A stretch of 64,000 nucleotides of DNA from Ferirhizobium litorale (lineage in GTDB: Bacteria > Pseudomonadota > Alphaproteobacteria > Rhizobiales > Rhizobiaceae), in contig JALDYZ010000001.1 of assembly GCA_030028905.1 (NCBI GenBank), positions 372,001 through 436,000 of the forward strand, given 5' to 3'. Shown here one piece after another: positions 27,930 to 36,696 of the stretch (positions within the stretch are counted from its first letter, which is position 1; every line of letters begins with the position of its first letter). The notes beneath the pieces are model-generated. The model saw nothing but the letters and a program-made list of their open reading frames with translations, did not search any database and had not been told where the DNA came from. The position numbers and the translations under genes were made by a program.

Positions 27930-29639
27930 ATGCCCTACAAGATGTCCCGTGCCGCCTATGCCAGCATGTTCGGCCCGACCGTGGGCGACAAGGTGCGACT
28001 GGCCGACACCGAGCTCTTCATCGAGGTGGAAAGGGACTTCACCACCTATGGCGAGGAGGTCAAGTTCGGGGGCGGCAAGGTCATTCGCGATGGCATGGGC
28101 CAGAGCCAGGCGACCCGCGCCGAGGGCGCCGTCGACACCGTCATCACCAACGCGCTGATCGTCGACCATTCCGGCATCTACAAGGCCGATGTCGGCCTCA
28201 AGGACGGCCGTATCCACGCGATTGGCAAGGCGGGCAATCCAGATACCCAGCCAGGGGTGACGATCATCGTCGGGCCGTCGACCGAGGCAATAGCGGGCGA
28301 GGGCAAGATCCTGACCGCCGGCGGCATGGACGCGCATATCCACTACATCTGCCCGCAGCAGATCGAGGAGGCGCTGATGAGCGGCATCACCTGCATGCTC
28401 GGCGGCGGTAGCGGCCCGGCGCACGGCACGCTCGCCACCACCTGCACCGGCGCATGGCATATCGAGCGGATGATCGAAAGCTTCGATGGCTTCCCGATGA
28501 ACCTGGCGCTTGCCGGCAAGGGCAATGCCTCGCTGCCCGCACCGCTCGAGGAAATGATCCTCGCCGGCGCGTCGTCGTTGAAGCTCCACGAGGATTGGGG
28601 CACGACGCCGGCGGCGATCGACAACTGCCTTTCCGTCGCCGACGACTACGACGTGCAGGTGATGATCCACACCGATACGCTGAACGAGAGCGGCTTCGTG
28701 GAGGATACGGTCAGCGCCGTCAAGGGGCGAACGATCCATGCCTTCCACACCGAAGGCGCGGGCGGCGGGCATGCGCCGGATATCATCAAGGTCTGCGGCC
28801 TGCCGAACGTCATTCCGTCCTCGACCAACCCGACGCGGCCCTACACGGTCAACACCATCGCCGAGCATCTCGACATGCTGATGGTCTGCCACCATCTGTC
28901 CCCGTCGATCCCCGAAGATATTGCCTTCGCCGAAAGCCGCATCCGCAAGGAGACGATCGCGGCGGAAGACATTCTGCACGACATCGGCGCTTTCTCGATC
29001 ATCTCGTCGGACAGCCAGGCCATGGGCCGGGTCGGCGAGGTGGCGATCCGTACCTGGCAAACAGCCGACAAGATGAAGCGCCAGCGTGGGAACCTGCCGG
29101 AGGAAACCGGCGACAACGACAATTTCCGCGTCAAACGCTACATCGCCAAATATACGATCAACCCGGCGATCGCCCATGGCATCAGCCACGAAATCGGCTC
29201 GATCGAGATCGGCAAGCGCGCCGACCTGGTGTTGTGGAACCCGGCCTTCTTCGGCGTGAAGCCGGAAATGGTGCTGCTCGGTGGCTCGATCGCCGCCGCA
29301 CCGATGGGCGATCCGAACGCGTCGATCCCGACGCCGCAACCGATGCACTACCGGCCGATGTTCGCCGCCTACGGCAAGCTCCGCACCAATTCGTCCGTCA
29401 CCTTCGTCAGCCAGGCCGCGCTCGATGCCGGTCTTGCCCAGCGCCTCGGCGTCGCTAAGAAGCTGGCTGCGGTGAGGAATGTCCGCGGCGGCATCTCGAA
29501 GGCATCGATGATCCACAACAGCCTGACACCGCATATCGAGGTCAATCCGGAAACCTACGAGGTCCGTGCCGACGGCGAGTTGCTGGTCTGCGAGCCGGCC
29601 AAGGTGCTGCCGATGGCGCAGCGCTACTTCCTGTTCTGA
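27930..29639 (+). CDS. ureC: Urease subunit alpha (UreC)
   Basis: The 569-residue catalytic subunit holds the dinickel site. Expected ligands are His136 and His138 ([11 protein letters not shown]), carbamylated Lys218 (SLKLHEDWG), His247 and His273. The flap has Cys320 and His321 (MVCHHL). Numbering is within one or two residues of the Klebsiella enzyme, so it looks fully active. It begins five bases after the sialyltransferase-like gene. Nickel insertion needs ureEFG, which lie 4.2 kb downstream. Confidence 0.98.
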   Translation: MPYKMSRAAYASMFGPTVGDKVRLADTELFIEVERDFTTYGEEVKFGGGKVIRDGMGQSQATRAEGAVDTVITNALIVDHSGIYKADVGLKDGRIHAIGKAGNPDTQPGVTIIVGPSTEAIAGEGKILTAGGMDAHIHYICPQQIEEALMSGITCMLGGGSGPAHGTLATTCTGAWHIERMIESFDGFPMNLALAGKGNASLPAPLEEMILAGASSLKLHEDWGTTPAAIDNCLSVADDYDVQVMIHTDTLNESGFVEDTVSAVKGRTIHAFHTEGAGGGHAPDIIKVCGLPNVIPSSTNPTRPYTVNTIAEHLDMLMVCHHLSPSIPEDIAFAESRIRKETIAAEDILHDIGAFSIISSDSQAMGRVGEVAIRTWQTADKMKRQRGNLPEETGDNDNFRVKRYIAKYTINPAIAHGISHEIGSIEIGKRADLVLWNPAFFGVKPEMVLLGGSIAAAPMGDPNASIPTPQPMHYRPMFAAYGKLRTNSSVTFVSQAALDAGLAQRLGVAKKLAAVRNVRGGISKASMIHNSLTPHIEVNPETYEVRADGELLVCEPAKVLPMAQRYFLF

Positions 29640-29670
29640 CCGGGTTGGCGCGGCGTCCGGAAACGACCGT

Positions 29671-30405
29671 TCAGGTCAGGGTAGTGGCCGGTTTCGACCA
29701 ATCTTGGCGAACGACGATCCGCGCGTGGAAGGGGACGCGCTGGTAGAGATCGATGACATCCTGGTTGACCAGCCGGACGCAGCCGGATGACACCGCCTTG
29801 CCGATCGATTTCCACTCGGGCGAACCGTGCAGTCGATAGAGCGTGTCCTTGCCGTTCTGGAAAATATAGAGCGCCCTTGCGCCCAACGGGTTGGTGATGC
29901 CCGGCTCCATACCGCCATTCGCGACCGAGTATTTTTCGAGATGCGGCTGGCGGGCGATCATGTCGCTCGGCGGCTTCCAGCGCGGCCAGTGCTGGCGCCA
30001 GTGGATCACGCCTTCGCCTTCCCAGGCAAAGCCTTCGCGGCCGATGCCGACGCCGTAGCGCATCGCCGTGCCGCCCGGCTCGACCAGGTAGAGAAACCGG
30101 TCCGGCGTATCGACGACGACGGTACCGGGCGGCTCTCCGGTCGGGTCCTTGACCCGCTGGCGATAAAATTTCGGGTCCATCTCCCGGTACGGGATTGCCG
30201 GTATCAGGTGTCCACCGTCCTCGAGAGCAGCGTACCGCTGCTCCAGTTCCGCATCGGTCGCGGGAAGGAGTGGACGGCTTGCCTTTTCCGGGAGGGGCAC
30301 ACTCCGAATTGAAGGAGACGGGGTTGCGCATCCGGCAAGCGTCGCGGCGGTGGAGATCGAACCCAGGATCAGGGTCCGGCGCGACAGATGGATTTCTCTC
30401 TTCAT
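29671..30405 (-). CDS. L,D-transpeptidase (YkuD/ErfK family) lipoprotein
   Basis: This enzyme of about 244 residues is predicted to cross-link peptidoglycan (3-3 links) or attach proteins to it. The catalytic motif HGSPEWKSIGKAVSSGCVRL matches the family HG(x)nS(x)GC(V/I)R pattern, with Cys in SSGC and Arg just after. The N-terminus has paired arginines and a hydrophobic stretch ending in LAGC (SRRTLILGS), so it may use the Tat route and be a lipoprotein. TTG at 30414 is an alternative start. It is convergent with ureC and interrupts the urease cluster. Confidence 0.9.
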   Translation of the reverse strand: MKREIHLSRRTLILGSISTAATLAGCATPSPSIRSVPLPEKASRPLLPATDAELEQRYAALEDGGHLIPAIPYREMDPKFYRQRVKDPTGEPPGTVVVDTPDRFLYLVEPGGTAMRYGVGIGREGFAWEGEGVIHWRQHWPRWKPPSDMIARQPHLEKYSVANGGMEPGITNPLGARALYIFQNGKDTLYRLHGSPEWKSIGKAVSSGCVRLVNQDVIDLYQRVPFHARIVVRQDWSKPATTLT

Positions 30406-30488
30406 TCTCGGCAATATCTCTCGTGGAATCGCAGCAATATCAGGCGATTGCTATCCAATCCCGCGAGGGAGAAGCAAGGAAAGAAAGA

Positions 30489-31421
30489 TCACTTCTTCGG
30501 CATCGTGTCGTGTGTGGAAAAGTCGACAAGTTGTCTTGTGCAGACTTCACGGATGCAGGCACGCAGCCAGCGATGGGCCGGATCGGCGTCGAGCCGCGGA
30601 TGCCACAACAGTGACACGGTGATTTCCCGGGTAAAGACGGGCAGGGGAAAGCTGTGCATCCCGGCGCGAAGGTTCGCTGTGTGCCATGCGGGAACGCTGG
30701 CGATGAGGTCGGACGACCGCGCGAGCGCCAGCGCTGCCGCGAATCCGCCGACGATCGTGGCGATCTGCCGCTCGAGGCCGAGGGCCTCCAGCGCTTCGTC
30801 GATCGGTCCCTTGTCCAGCCCGCGCCGCGAGACGAGCACATGCTTGCCGGACGCATAGCGGGCAGCCGACACCTCGCCCTCGGCGAGCGGATGCCCCGAT
30901 CGCACGACGCCAACGAACCGGTCGCGAAACAGCGCTTGCGTCCGCACCTCAGGACCCATGGTGGAGCCGACCACGCCGGTTTCCAGATCGACGGTGCCGT
31001 CACGTAGCGACGCGCTGTCCCTGTCGGTCTTTGGCACGAAGAACAGCCGCACGCCTGGGGCCCGCGCGCCGATATGGAAAATAAGCGCCGGACCGAAGTT
31101 CTCGATGAAGCCATCGCTTGTGCGCAGCGTGAACGTGCGGACCAACTGCGCCAGGTCAAGCCGTTCGGTCGGGCGCAACACCGCTTCCGCCTCCTCGACC
31201 AGCCGGCCAACATTCTCGCGAAGTTCGAGCGCCCGTGGCGTCGGCACCAGCCCACGCCCGGCCCTCACAAGAAGCGGGTCGCCGGTCGTCTGCCGCAGGC
31301 GCGCTAAGGCCCGGCTCATCGCCGAGGGGCTCAGCCGCAATCGCCTCGCGGCGCGGGCGACGCTGCCTTCGGCAAGCAGCACATCGAGAGTGAAGAGGAG
31401 GTTGAGATCGGGTTTCGGCAT
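30489..31421 (-). CDS. LysR-family transcriptional regulator
   Basis: This 310-residue protein has a LysR N-terminal helix-turn-helix (LNLLFTLDVLLAEGSVARAARRL, then LSPSAMSRALARLRQ) and a periplasmic-binding-like effector domain. RVLEL-type text (PTPRALELRENV) follows the DNA-binding domain as usual. ATG at 31421 is preferred over an upstream codon at 31460. It is divergent from the MFS gene with about 135 bases between starts and probably controls it. An inverted-repeat-like ATGCATGC sequence lies in the gap. Confidence 0.9.
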   Translation of the reverse strand: MPKPDLNLLFTLDVLLAEGSVARAARRLRLSPSAMSRALARLRQTTGDPLLVRAGRGLVPTPRALELRENVGRLVEEAEAVLRPTERLDLAQLVRTFTLRTSDGFIENFGPALIFHIGARAPGVRLFFVPKTDRDSASLRDGTVDLETGVVGSTMGPEVRTQALFRDRFVGVVRSGHPLAEGEVSAARYASGKHVLVSRRGLDKGPIDEALEALGLERQIATIVGGFAAALALARSSDLIASVPAWHTANLRAGMHSFPLPVFTREITVSLLWHPRLDADPAHRWLRACIREVCTRQLVDFSTHDTMPKK

Positions 31422-31556
31422 GTCGGAACCATAACACCGAATATATGGCGTTGCATGCATGTATTGTATGTAAATGGTGCGTGTTCCGCCATGCCATCCG
31501 AGGGGCTAGGTTCTCCGAGGCTCAATGCACGAGCCGGAGAAGAAGGAGTATCCTCT

Positions 31557-33008
31557 ATGCCGTTCACATCCGCAGGAACATCAGCAAGCAGCGACCGTGT
31601 CGCGACGGCGTCCTCCGGTCGCTGGGCGCTTGCAGGCTTGTCGCTGTCCATGTTGCTGTCCTCCCTCGGCACCAGCATCGCCAATGTCGGGCTGCCCGCC
31701 TTGGCACAGACCTTCGATGCACCCTTTCAGCAGGTGCAATGGGTCATGCTCTCCTACCTTCTCGCCATTACCACGCTCATCGTCGGCGTTGGCCGGCTTG
31801 GCGACATCATCGGCCGCCGCCGGCTGCTGCTCACCGGCATCGCGCTGTTCACCGTCGCCTCCGTCCTTTGCGGCGCGGCACCGACGTTATCGGTACTGAT
31901 CGCCGCACGTATTGTGCAGGGGCTGGGCGCCGCGATCATGATGGCGCTGGCGATCGCGCTGGTGGGCGAAACCGTCCCGAAGGAGAGGACGGGCAGCGCC
32001 ATGGGGTTGCTCGGAACGATGTCGGCTGCCGGCACCGCGCTCGGCCCATCGCTCGGCGGTGTGCTGATCTCCGCCTTCGGCTGGCGGGCAATCTTCCTGG
32101 TTGCCGTGCCTCTCGGCATTCTGGCATTTGTGCTGGTGCTGCGGACCTTGCCCCTTGACCGGGCGCAGACGACGCCGCGGCCGGGCCTCGACCCGATCGG
32201 CACCTTGCTGCTTGCCCTGACCCTGGGGGCCTACGCTCTCGCCATGACCATCGGCCGCGCCAGCTTTGGGCTGCCCAGCATCACCCTCCTGCTGGCCGCC
32301 GTTTTCGGCGTCGGTCTCTTTGCCTTCGCGGAGTCGAAGGTGGCGTCGCCACTGATCCGCCTGGCGGCACTTCGCGATGCGGCGTTGAGTACCAGCCTCG
32401 CGATGAACGCACTGGTCTCGACGGTGATGATGGCGACGCTGGTTGTGGGTCCGTTCTACCTCTCGCGTGCGCTCGGGCTCGATGCGGCACTGGTCGGAAC
32501 AGTCATGTCCGTCGGGCCGGTGGTCTCCATACTCAGTGGTTTTCCGGCTGGTCGTGCGGTCGACCGCCTCGGTGCACAGCGCGTGGCCGTTGCCGGCCTT
32601 GTCGCGATGATCGCTGGTTCGATTGCACTGTCCCTGCTTCCGGCGCTGTGGGGCGTTGCCGGCTACATTGCTGCGATCGCAGTCCTGACGCCGGGATACC
32701 AACTGTTCCAGGCGGCCAACAACACAGCCGTAATGGCCGATATCGAGCCCAACCAGCGCGGCGTCGTTTCCGGTATGCTCAGCCTGTCGCGCAATCTCGG
32801 CCTGATTACCGGCGCGTCCGCCATGGGGGCGGTTTTCGCCTGCGCATCCGGAGCGGTGGAGATTGCCACGGCCACGCCGGAGGCGATAGCAACAGGCATG
32901 CAGATCACCTTTGCAGTTGCTGCTGTGCTCGTGGCCGCCGCGTTTGCCATCGCCGTGCTGGAGAGGGTGCTTGTACGGCATCCGTCCCTGACACAGGACG
33001 CCTTGTGA
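31557..33008 (+). CDS. MFS drug/metabolite efflux transporter (DHA2-like)
   Basis: This 483-residue transporter has about 14 hydrophobic segments. Motif A lies in LGDIIGRRRLLLTG and the motif C-like segment in GTALGPSLGGVLISAFGWRAIF, pointing to the EmrB/QacA (DHA2) drug:proton antiporter group. The start was set at ATG 31557 because AAGGAG lies ten bases upstream; the frame itself opens 34 codons earlier. The divergent LysR gene suggests an inducible exporter with an unknown substrate. A 12-pair hairpin lies about 20 bases after the stop. Confidence 0.9.
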   Translation: MPFTSAGTSASSDRVATASSGRWALAGLSLSMLLSSLGTSIANVGLPALAQTFDAPFQQVQWVMLSYLLAITTLIVGVGRLGDIIGRRRLLLTGIALFTVASVLCGAAPTLSVLIAARIVQGLGAAIMMALAIALVGETVPKERTGSAMGLLGTMSAAGTALGPSLGGVLISAFGWRAIFLVAVPLGILAFVLVLRTLPLDRAQTTPRPGLDPIGTLLLALTLGAYALAMTIGRASFGLPSITLLLAAVFGVGLFAFAESKVASPLIRLAALRDAALSTSLAMNALVSTVMMATLVVGPFYLSRALGLDAALVGTVMSVGPVVSILSGFPAGRAVDRLGAQRVAVAGLVAMIAGSIALSLLPALWGVAGYIAAIAVLTPGYQLFQAANNTAVMADIEPNQRGVVSGMLSLSRNLGLITGASAMGAVFACASGAVEIATATPEAIATGMQITFAVAAVLVAAAFAIAVLERVLVRHPSLTQDAL

Positions 33009-33029
33009 CGTTTACGATCATTCGTCTCC

Positions 33030-33058
33030 GGCTGCCATGCGCCTGTCGCATGGCAGCC
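33030..33058 (+). terminator. Hairpin after the MFS gene
   Basis: GGCTGCCATGCG and CGCATGGCAGCC pair perfectly over 12 bases around a five-base loop. No T-run follows, so it may be a weak terminator or an RNA-stabilising hairpin. Confidence 0.45.
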
Positions 33059-33185
33059 ATGCCGGCCCCCTGGGCGTGCGCTTTGATGCTGCGTTGCAAC
33101 AAATTATCCGCTAGTCAGGAGGTGAACCGGAATGCGGATGCTCCCGATCCGCATGGCCAGCTTATTCGCATTCAAGGAGTTAGAC

Positions 33186-33725
33186 ATGCTCGGCAGAAAA
33201 GTCCCGTCCGTTACCTTCCGCACCCGCGTCCGCGATGAATCCATCGGCGGACCGAACCCGTTCCGCTGGCAGGAAGTTTCCTCAGATGACTATTTTGCCG
33301 GCAAGCGGGTCGTCCTGTTTTCGCTTCCGGGGGCCTTCACGCCGACCTGCTCGACCTACCAACTCCCCGACTTTGAAAAGCTTCATGCGGAATTCCAGGC
33401 CGAAGGCATCGACGAGATCTACTGCATCTCGGTTAACGACGCCTTCGTGATGAACGCGTGGGGCAAGTCGCAGGACCTCGAAAACGTCAAGCTGATCCCC
33501 GACGGTTCGGGCGAATTCACCCGCAAGATGGGCATGCTGGTGGCCAAGGACAACCTTGGCTTCGGCATGCGTTCCTGGCGTTACGGCGCCGTCGTCAACA
33601 ACGGCGTCGTCGAGCAGTGGTTCGAGGAAGAAGGCTATTCCGACAACTGCGACAGCGATCCCTACGGCGTTTCCTCGCCGCAGAACATTCTGGAATCCCT
33701 GAAGGGCATCAGAAAGGCCGCTTGA
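33186..33725 (+). CDS. Peroxiredoxin (Prx5/AhpC-TSA type)
   Basis: This 179-residue thiol peroxidase reduces hydrogen peroxide and alkyl hydroperoxides. The peroxidatic cysteine is in the Prx5-type motif PGAFTPTCS (about Cys58). [26 protein letters not shown] and the C-terminal [18 protein letters not shown] region match the rhizobial branch; the latter Cys could be a resolving residue. AAGGAG lies just before the ATG at 33186. It stands alone between hairpins, next to ureEFG but not co-transcribed if the downstream terminator works. Confidence 0.93.
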   Translation: MLGRKVPSVTFRTRVRDESIGGPNPFRWQEVSSDDYFAGKRVVLFSLPGAFTPTCSTYQLPDFEKLHAEFQAEGIDEIYCISVNDAFVMNAWGKSQDLENVKLIPDGSGEFTRKMGMLVAKDNLGFGMRSWRYGAVVNNGVVEQWFEEEGYSDNCDSDPYGVSSPQNILESLKGIRKAA

Positions 33726-33740
33726 TCGGCCTTCGCATTC

Positions 33741-33780
33741 GCCCAACGAAACCCCGCTCGTCCGGGGTTTTTTGTTGGGC
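33741..33780 (+). terminator. Rho-independent terminator between the peroxiredoxin gene and ureE
   Basis: AAACCCCG and CGGGGTTT form the core stem followed by T residues. Outer arms GCCCAAC and GTTGGGC extend the pairing. Its strength implies that ureEFG need their own promoter in the roughly 90 bases that follow. Confidence 0.85.
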
Positions 33781-33868
33781 GGCACTTCCCGTGAAATCAA
33801 TGCTTTCGCTTGCGCAGGCGGCATGTAACTTGCATGCTTCTCCGGTTGGATATTCACTGGAAAATGCA

Positions 33869-34333
33869 ATGCTGCGCATCACATCCTACCTGCCCGCCGG
33901 CACGCCGGCCGATCCACCGATCGCTACAGTCGTGCTCGCCCATGACGAGCGCCACCTCCGGCGCAAGCTCCTGCACCTCGAAGGTGGCGACATGGTCATG
34001 CTCGACCTCAAGGAGCCGGTGCTGCTTGCCAATGGCGACCTCCTGCAGATCGAGAACGGCGACCTCGTCGAGGTCGTGGCGGCGAAGGAAAAACTGTTTG
34101 AAATTGCGGCACGCGACCGGCTGCATCTGCTCGAGCTTGCCTGGCATTTGGGCAATCGCCACTTGCCGGCGGCCATCGAGGAGGAGCGCATCCTGATCCT
34201 GCGCGACCATGTAATCAGGGCGATGCTCGAGGGGCTGGGAGCCAGTGTCGTCGAGGTGGAAGCACCATTCCAGCCAGTGCGCGGCGCATACCATTCGCAT
34301 GGCGGTCGCCACGATCATCAAGGGCATCACTGA
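33869..34333 (+). CDS. ureE: Urease accessory protein UreE (nickel metallochaperone)
   Basis: The 154-residue protein delivers nickel to apo-urease. It has [18 protein letters not shown] and [33 protein letters not shown], the UreE core with its conserved metal-site histidine (RDHVI near 110), and a His-rich C-terminus ([14 protein letters not shown]) that can bind extra nickel. The ATG at MLRITS matches the family start; the frame opens much further upstream in the peroxiredoxin gene. ureF follows after five bases. Confidence 0.95.
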   Translation: MLRITSYLPAGTPADPPIATVVLAHDERHLRRKLLHLEGGDMVMLDLKEPVLLANGDLLQIENGDLVEVVAAKEKLFEIAARDRLHLLELAWHLGNRHLPAAIEEERILILRDHVIRAMLEGLGASVVEVEAPFQPVRGAYHSHGGRHDHQGHH

Positions 34334-34338
34334 AGGGC

Positions 34339-35010
34339 ATGGACAAGGAAGGTGACATACAGGGATTGCTGCGACTGATGACGTGGCTCTCCCCGGCCTT
34401 TCCGACCGGCGCATTCGCCTATTCCACAGGCCTCGAGCAGGCGGTGGCGGACGGGCTGGTGGGCGATGCCGAGGCCCTGGGAGCCTGGATCCGGGCGGTC
34501 ATCGTTCATGGGAGCGGATGGAACGACGCGGTTCTGTTTGCCGAGAGCTATCGCTGTCATGGTGATAGCGACCGGCTCGCAGCGGTCGCCGAGCTGGCGG
34601 AAGCCCTGTCCGGATCGCGCGAACGGCACATGGAGACGATGCTGCTCGGCGACGCTTTCCTGGCGGCGGTACGGGCCTGGCCTGATCCGCTCTTCGACCG
34701 TATCCCCGCGCGGCTTGCCTATCCGGTCGCCGTCGGCGCGGTGGCCGGCGCCCACCGCATCGATCTTGAACAGGCCTTGGCCGGCTTCCTGCAGGCCGCA
34801 TCCTCGCAGTTCGTCTCGGCCGGAATCCGCCTCTCGGTCGCCGGGCAGCGCCAGGGCGTGGCGATCATTGCCTGCCTGGAAAATGATGTTGGGCAGACTG
34901 CGGCGCGGGCGGCGGTCTCGTCGCTCGACGACCTCGGTTCATCGACCTTTGGCGCGGAAATAGCGGCCTTGCGCCACGAAACACAGGTATCGCGGCTATT
35001 CCGGTCATGA
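34339..35010 (+). CDS. ureF: Urease accessory protein UreF
   Basis: The 223-residue helical UreF links UreD and UreG in the activation complex. The family start [24 protein letters not shown]-like [11 protein letters not shown] and [14 protein letters not shown] near 160 are present. It sits between ureE and ureG on the same strand. Confidence 0.95.
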   Translation: MDKEGDIQGLLRLMTWLSPAFPTGAFAYSTGLEQAVADGLVGDAEALGAWIRAVIVHGSGWNDAVLFAESYRCHGDSDRLAAVAELAEALSGSRERHMETMLLGDAFLAAVRAWPDPLFDRIPARLAYPVAVGAVAGAHRIDLEQALAGFLQAASSQFVSAGIRLSVAGQRQGVAIIACLENDVGQTAARAAVSSLDDLGSSTFGAEIAALRHETQVSRLFRS

Positions 35011-35083
35011 CCGGGTGGGCAAGCGTTTCAGAACGACCGCTCGGGTTTCGCGCCGGGCGACGACAGAGGATGAGGTAGTTGCG

Positions 35084-35695
<612 letters not shown>

Positions 35696-35719
35696 TTCCG
35701 CTTCATCCGACCGCGAAGA

Positions 35720-36409
35720 TCAGATCTGCTTCAGCGCCGAGACGTCGTGGATCTGTATCAAACGGCCGCGCACGGTGACGCCCGCCGGCTTCAGCGTCGA
35801 GAAAGCTCGCGACAAGGCTTCTGGCGCCAGCCCGAGCTTGCCGGCAAGCAGGCTCTTCTGAAAGGGCAGACGGATCGAGATCTCGGAGCCTTCCGGCGGG
35901 CAGTTGGCCAACAGGTAGTGCGCAACGCGCTGCGGAGCCGTCTGCAGCCGGTCGTTGGCCACGCATTCCATAGTCGACAGGAGGTTGTTCGCAGTCACCT
36001 GCATCAGCGCCCGTGCCACTTCCTTTTCGCGCTCGACGAGCATACGCATCTTCTGAAGGTCGAAGCGGGCAACGGTGACATTTTCTGCCGCCTGTGCGCT
36101 GTAGCGGTGCCTGGGACCCATGGTGAGCATGCATTCGGCGAAAACATCGCCGGGGCCGCAGATGCGGATATCGGCTTCCCTCCCATCGCGGCCTAGGCGG
36201 AAGAGGCGCACATATCCGCTCAGTATGCAGTAGAGATGCTCGGCTTCCGTGCCTTCCCGGAAGATGATGCCGCGTGCTGCGAAAGTTCCGGGCATGGCGA
36301 GTTCCAGCATGCGGGCTTGCACCGACGGGGCAAGGCCTGAAATCAGCGGCGTTTTCATCAAAACGGCCCTGTCACGCAGGTTGAGTTTCGGAAGTTTGTT
36401 CATTGCCAT
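35720..36409 (-). CDS. Crp/Fnr-family transcriptional regulator
   Basis: This 229-residue regulator has a cyclic-nucleotide-type sensor fold (about 20-140, with GIIFREGTEAEHLYCILSGYVRLFR) and a C-terminal winged helix. The recognition helix LGLAPEALSRAF carries the E-x2-SR pattern of FNR-type proteins that read TTGAT-N4-ATCAA. GAGGG lies four bases before the ATG at 36409. From this start there is no N-terminal cysteine cluster, so an oxygen-labile iron-sulfur sensor is not expected; a DNR/NnrR-like nitric-oxide or redox role is possible. A perfect FNR-type box lies 163 bases upstream. Confidence 0.88.
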   Translation of the reverse strand: MAMNKLPKLNLRDRAVLMKTPLISGLAPSVQARMLELAMPGTFAARGIIFREGTEAEHLYCILSGYVRLFRLGRDGREADIRICGPGDVFAECMLTMGPRHRYSAQAAENVTVARFDLQKMRMLVEREKEVARALMQVTANNLLSTMECVANDRLQTAPQRVAHYLLANCPPEGSEISIRLPFQKSLLAGKLGLAPEALSRAFSTLKPAGVTVRGRLIQIHDVSALKQI

Positions 36410-36571
36410 CTTTCCCTCGAAGACCTCCCGGCCCGTTCCCCTGGAGATGGACGGGGAGCAGCTTTCACCGCAACGCGTACACTCGCGAAAGCCTCCCTCC
36501 CGGAAGCGTGTTCCGACCGTGCCGATACGGTGTTCCAATTGCGAAGATAGGCGATGTTGAAGACCCTTGAC

Positions 36572-36585
36572 TTGATTTCGATCAA
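36572..36585 (-). promoter_or_regulatory. FNR/NnrR-type box (TTGAT-N4-ATCAA)
   Basis: TTGATTTCGATCAA is a perfect match to the FNR-family operator. It lies upstream of the Crp/Fnr gene, the only gene it could drive on that side because the RND gene converges on it from the other. At 163 bases from the start codon it could be an activator site centred near -40 of a transcript with a long leader, or an autoregulatory site. Confidence 0.7.
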
Positions 36586-36696
36586 ATCGCGGAAAAAGGG
36601 TTGGGTAGCCAACCGGCGCAAGCAAGGGCCGGGTTCCTGCACCAGTTGCTTGGCAACGTGGCGAGACGACCCGGCCTCTCACTTGAGTCCGTATGT

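Noticed and set aside
27798-29534. 578-codon minus-strand frame opposite ureC
   Set aside because: ureC has all urease ligands; the antisense product is a composition artefact.
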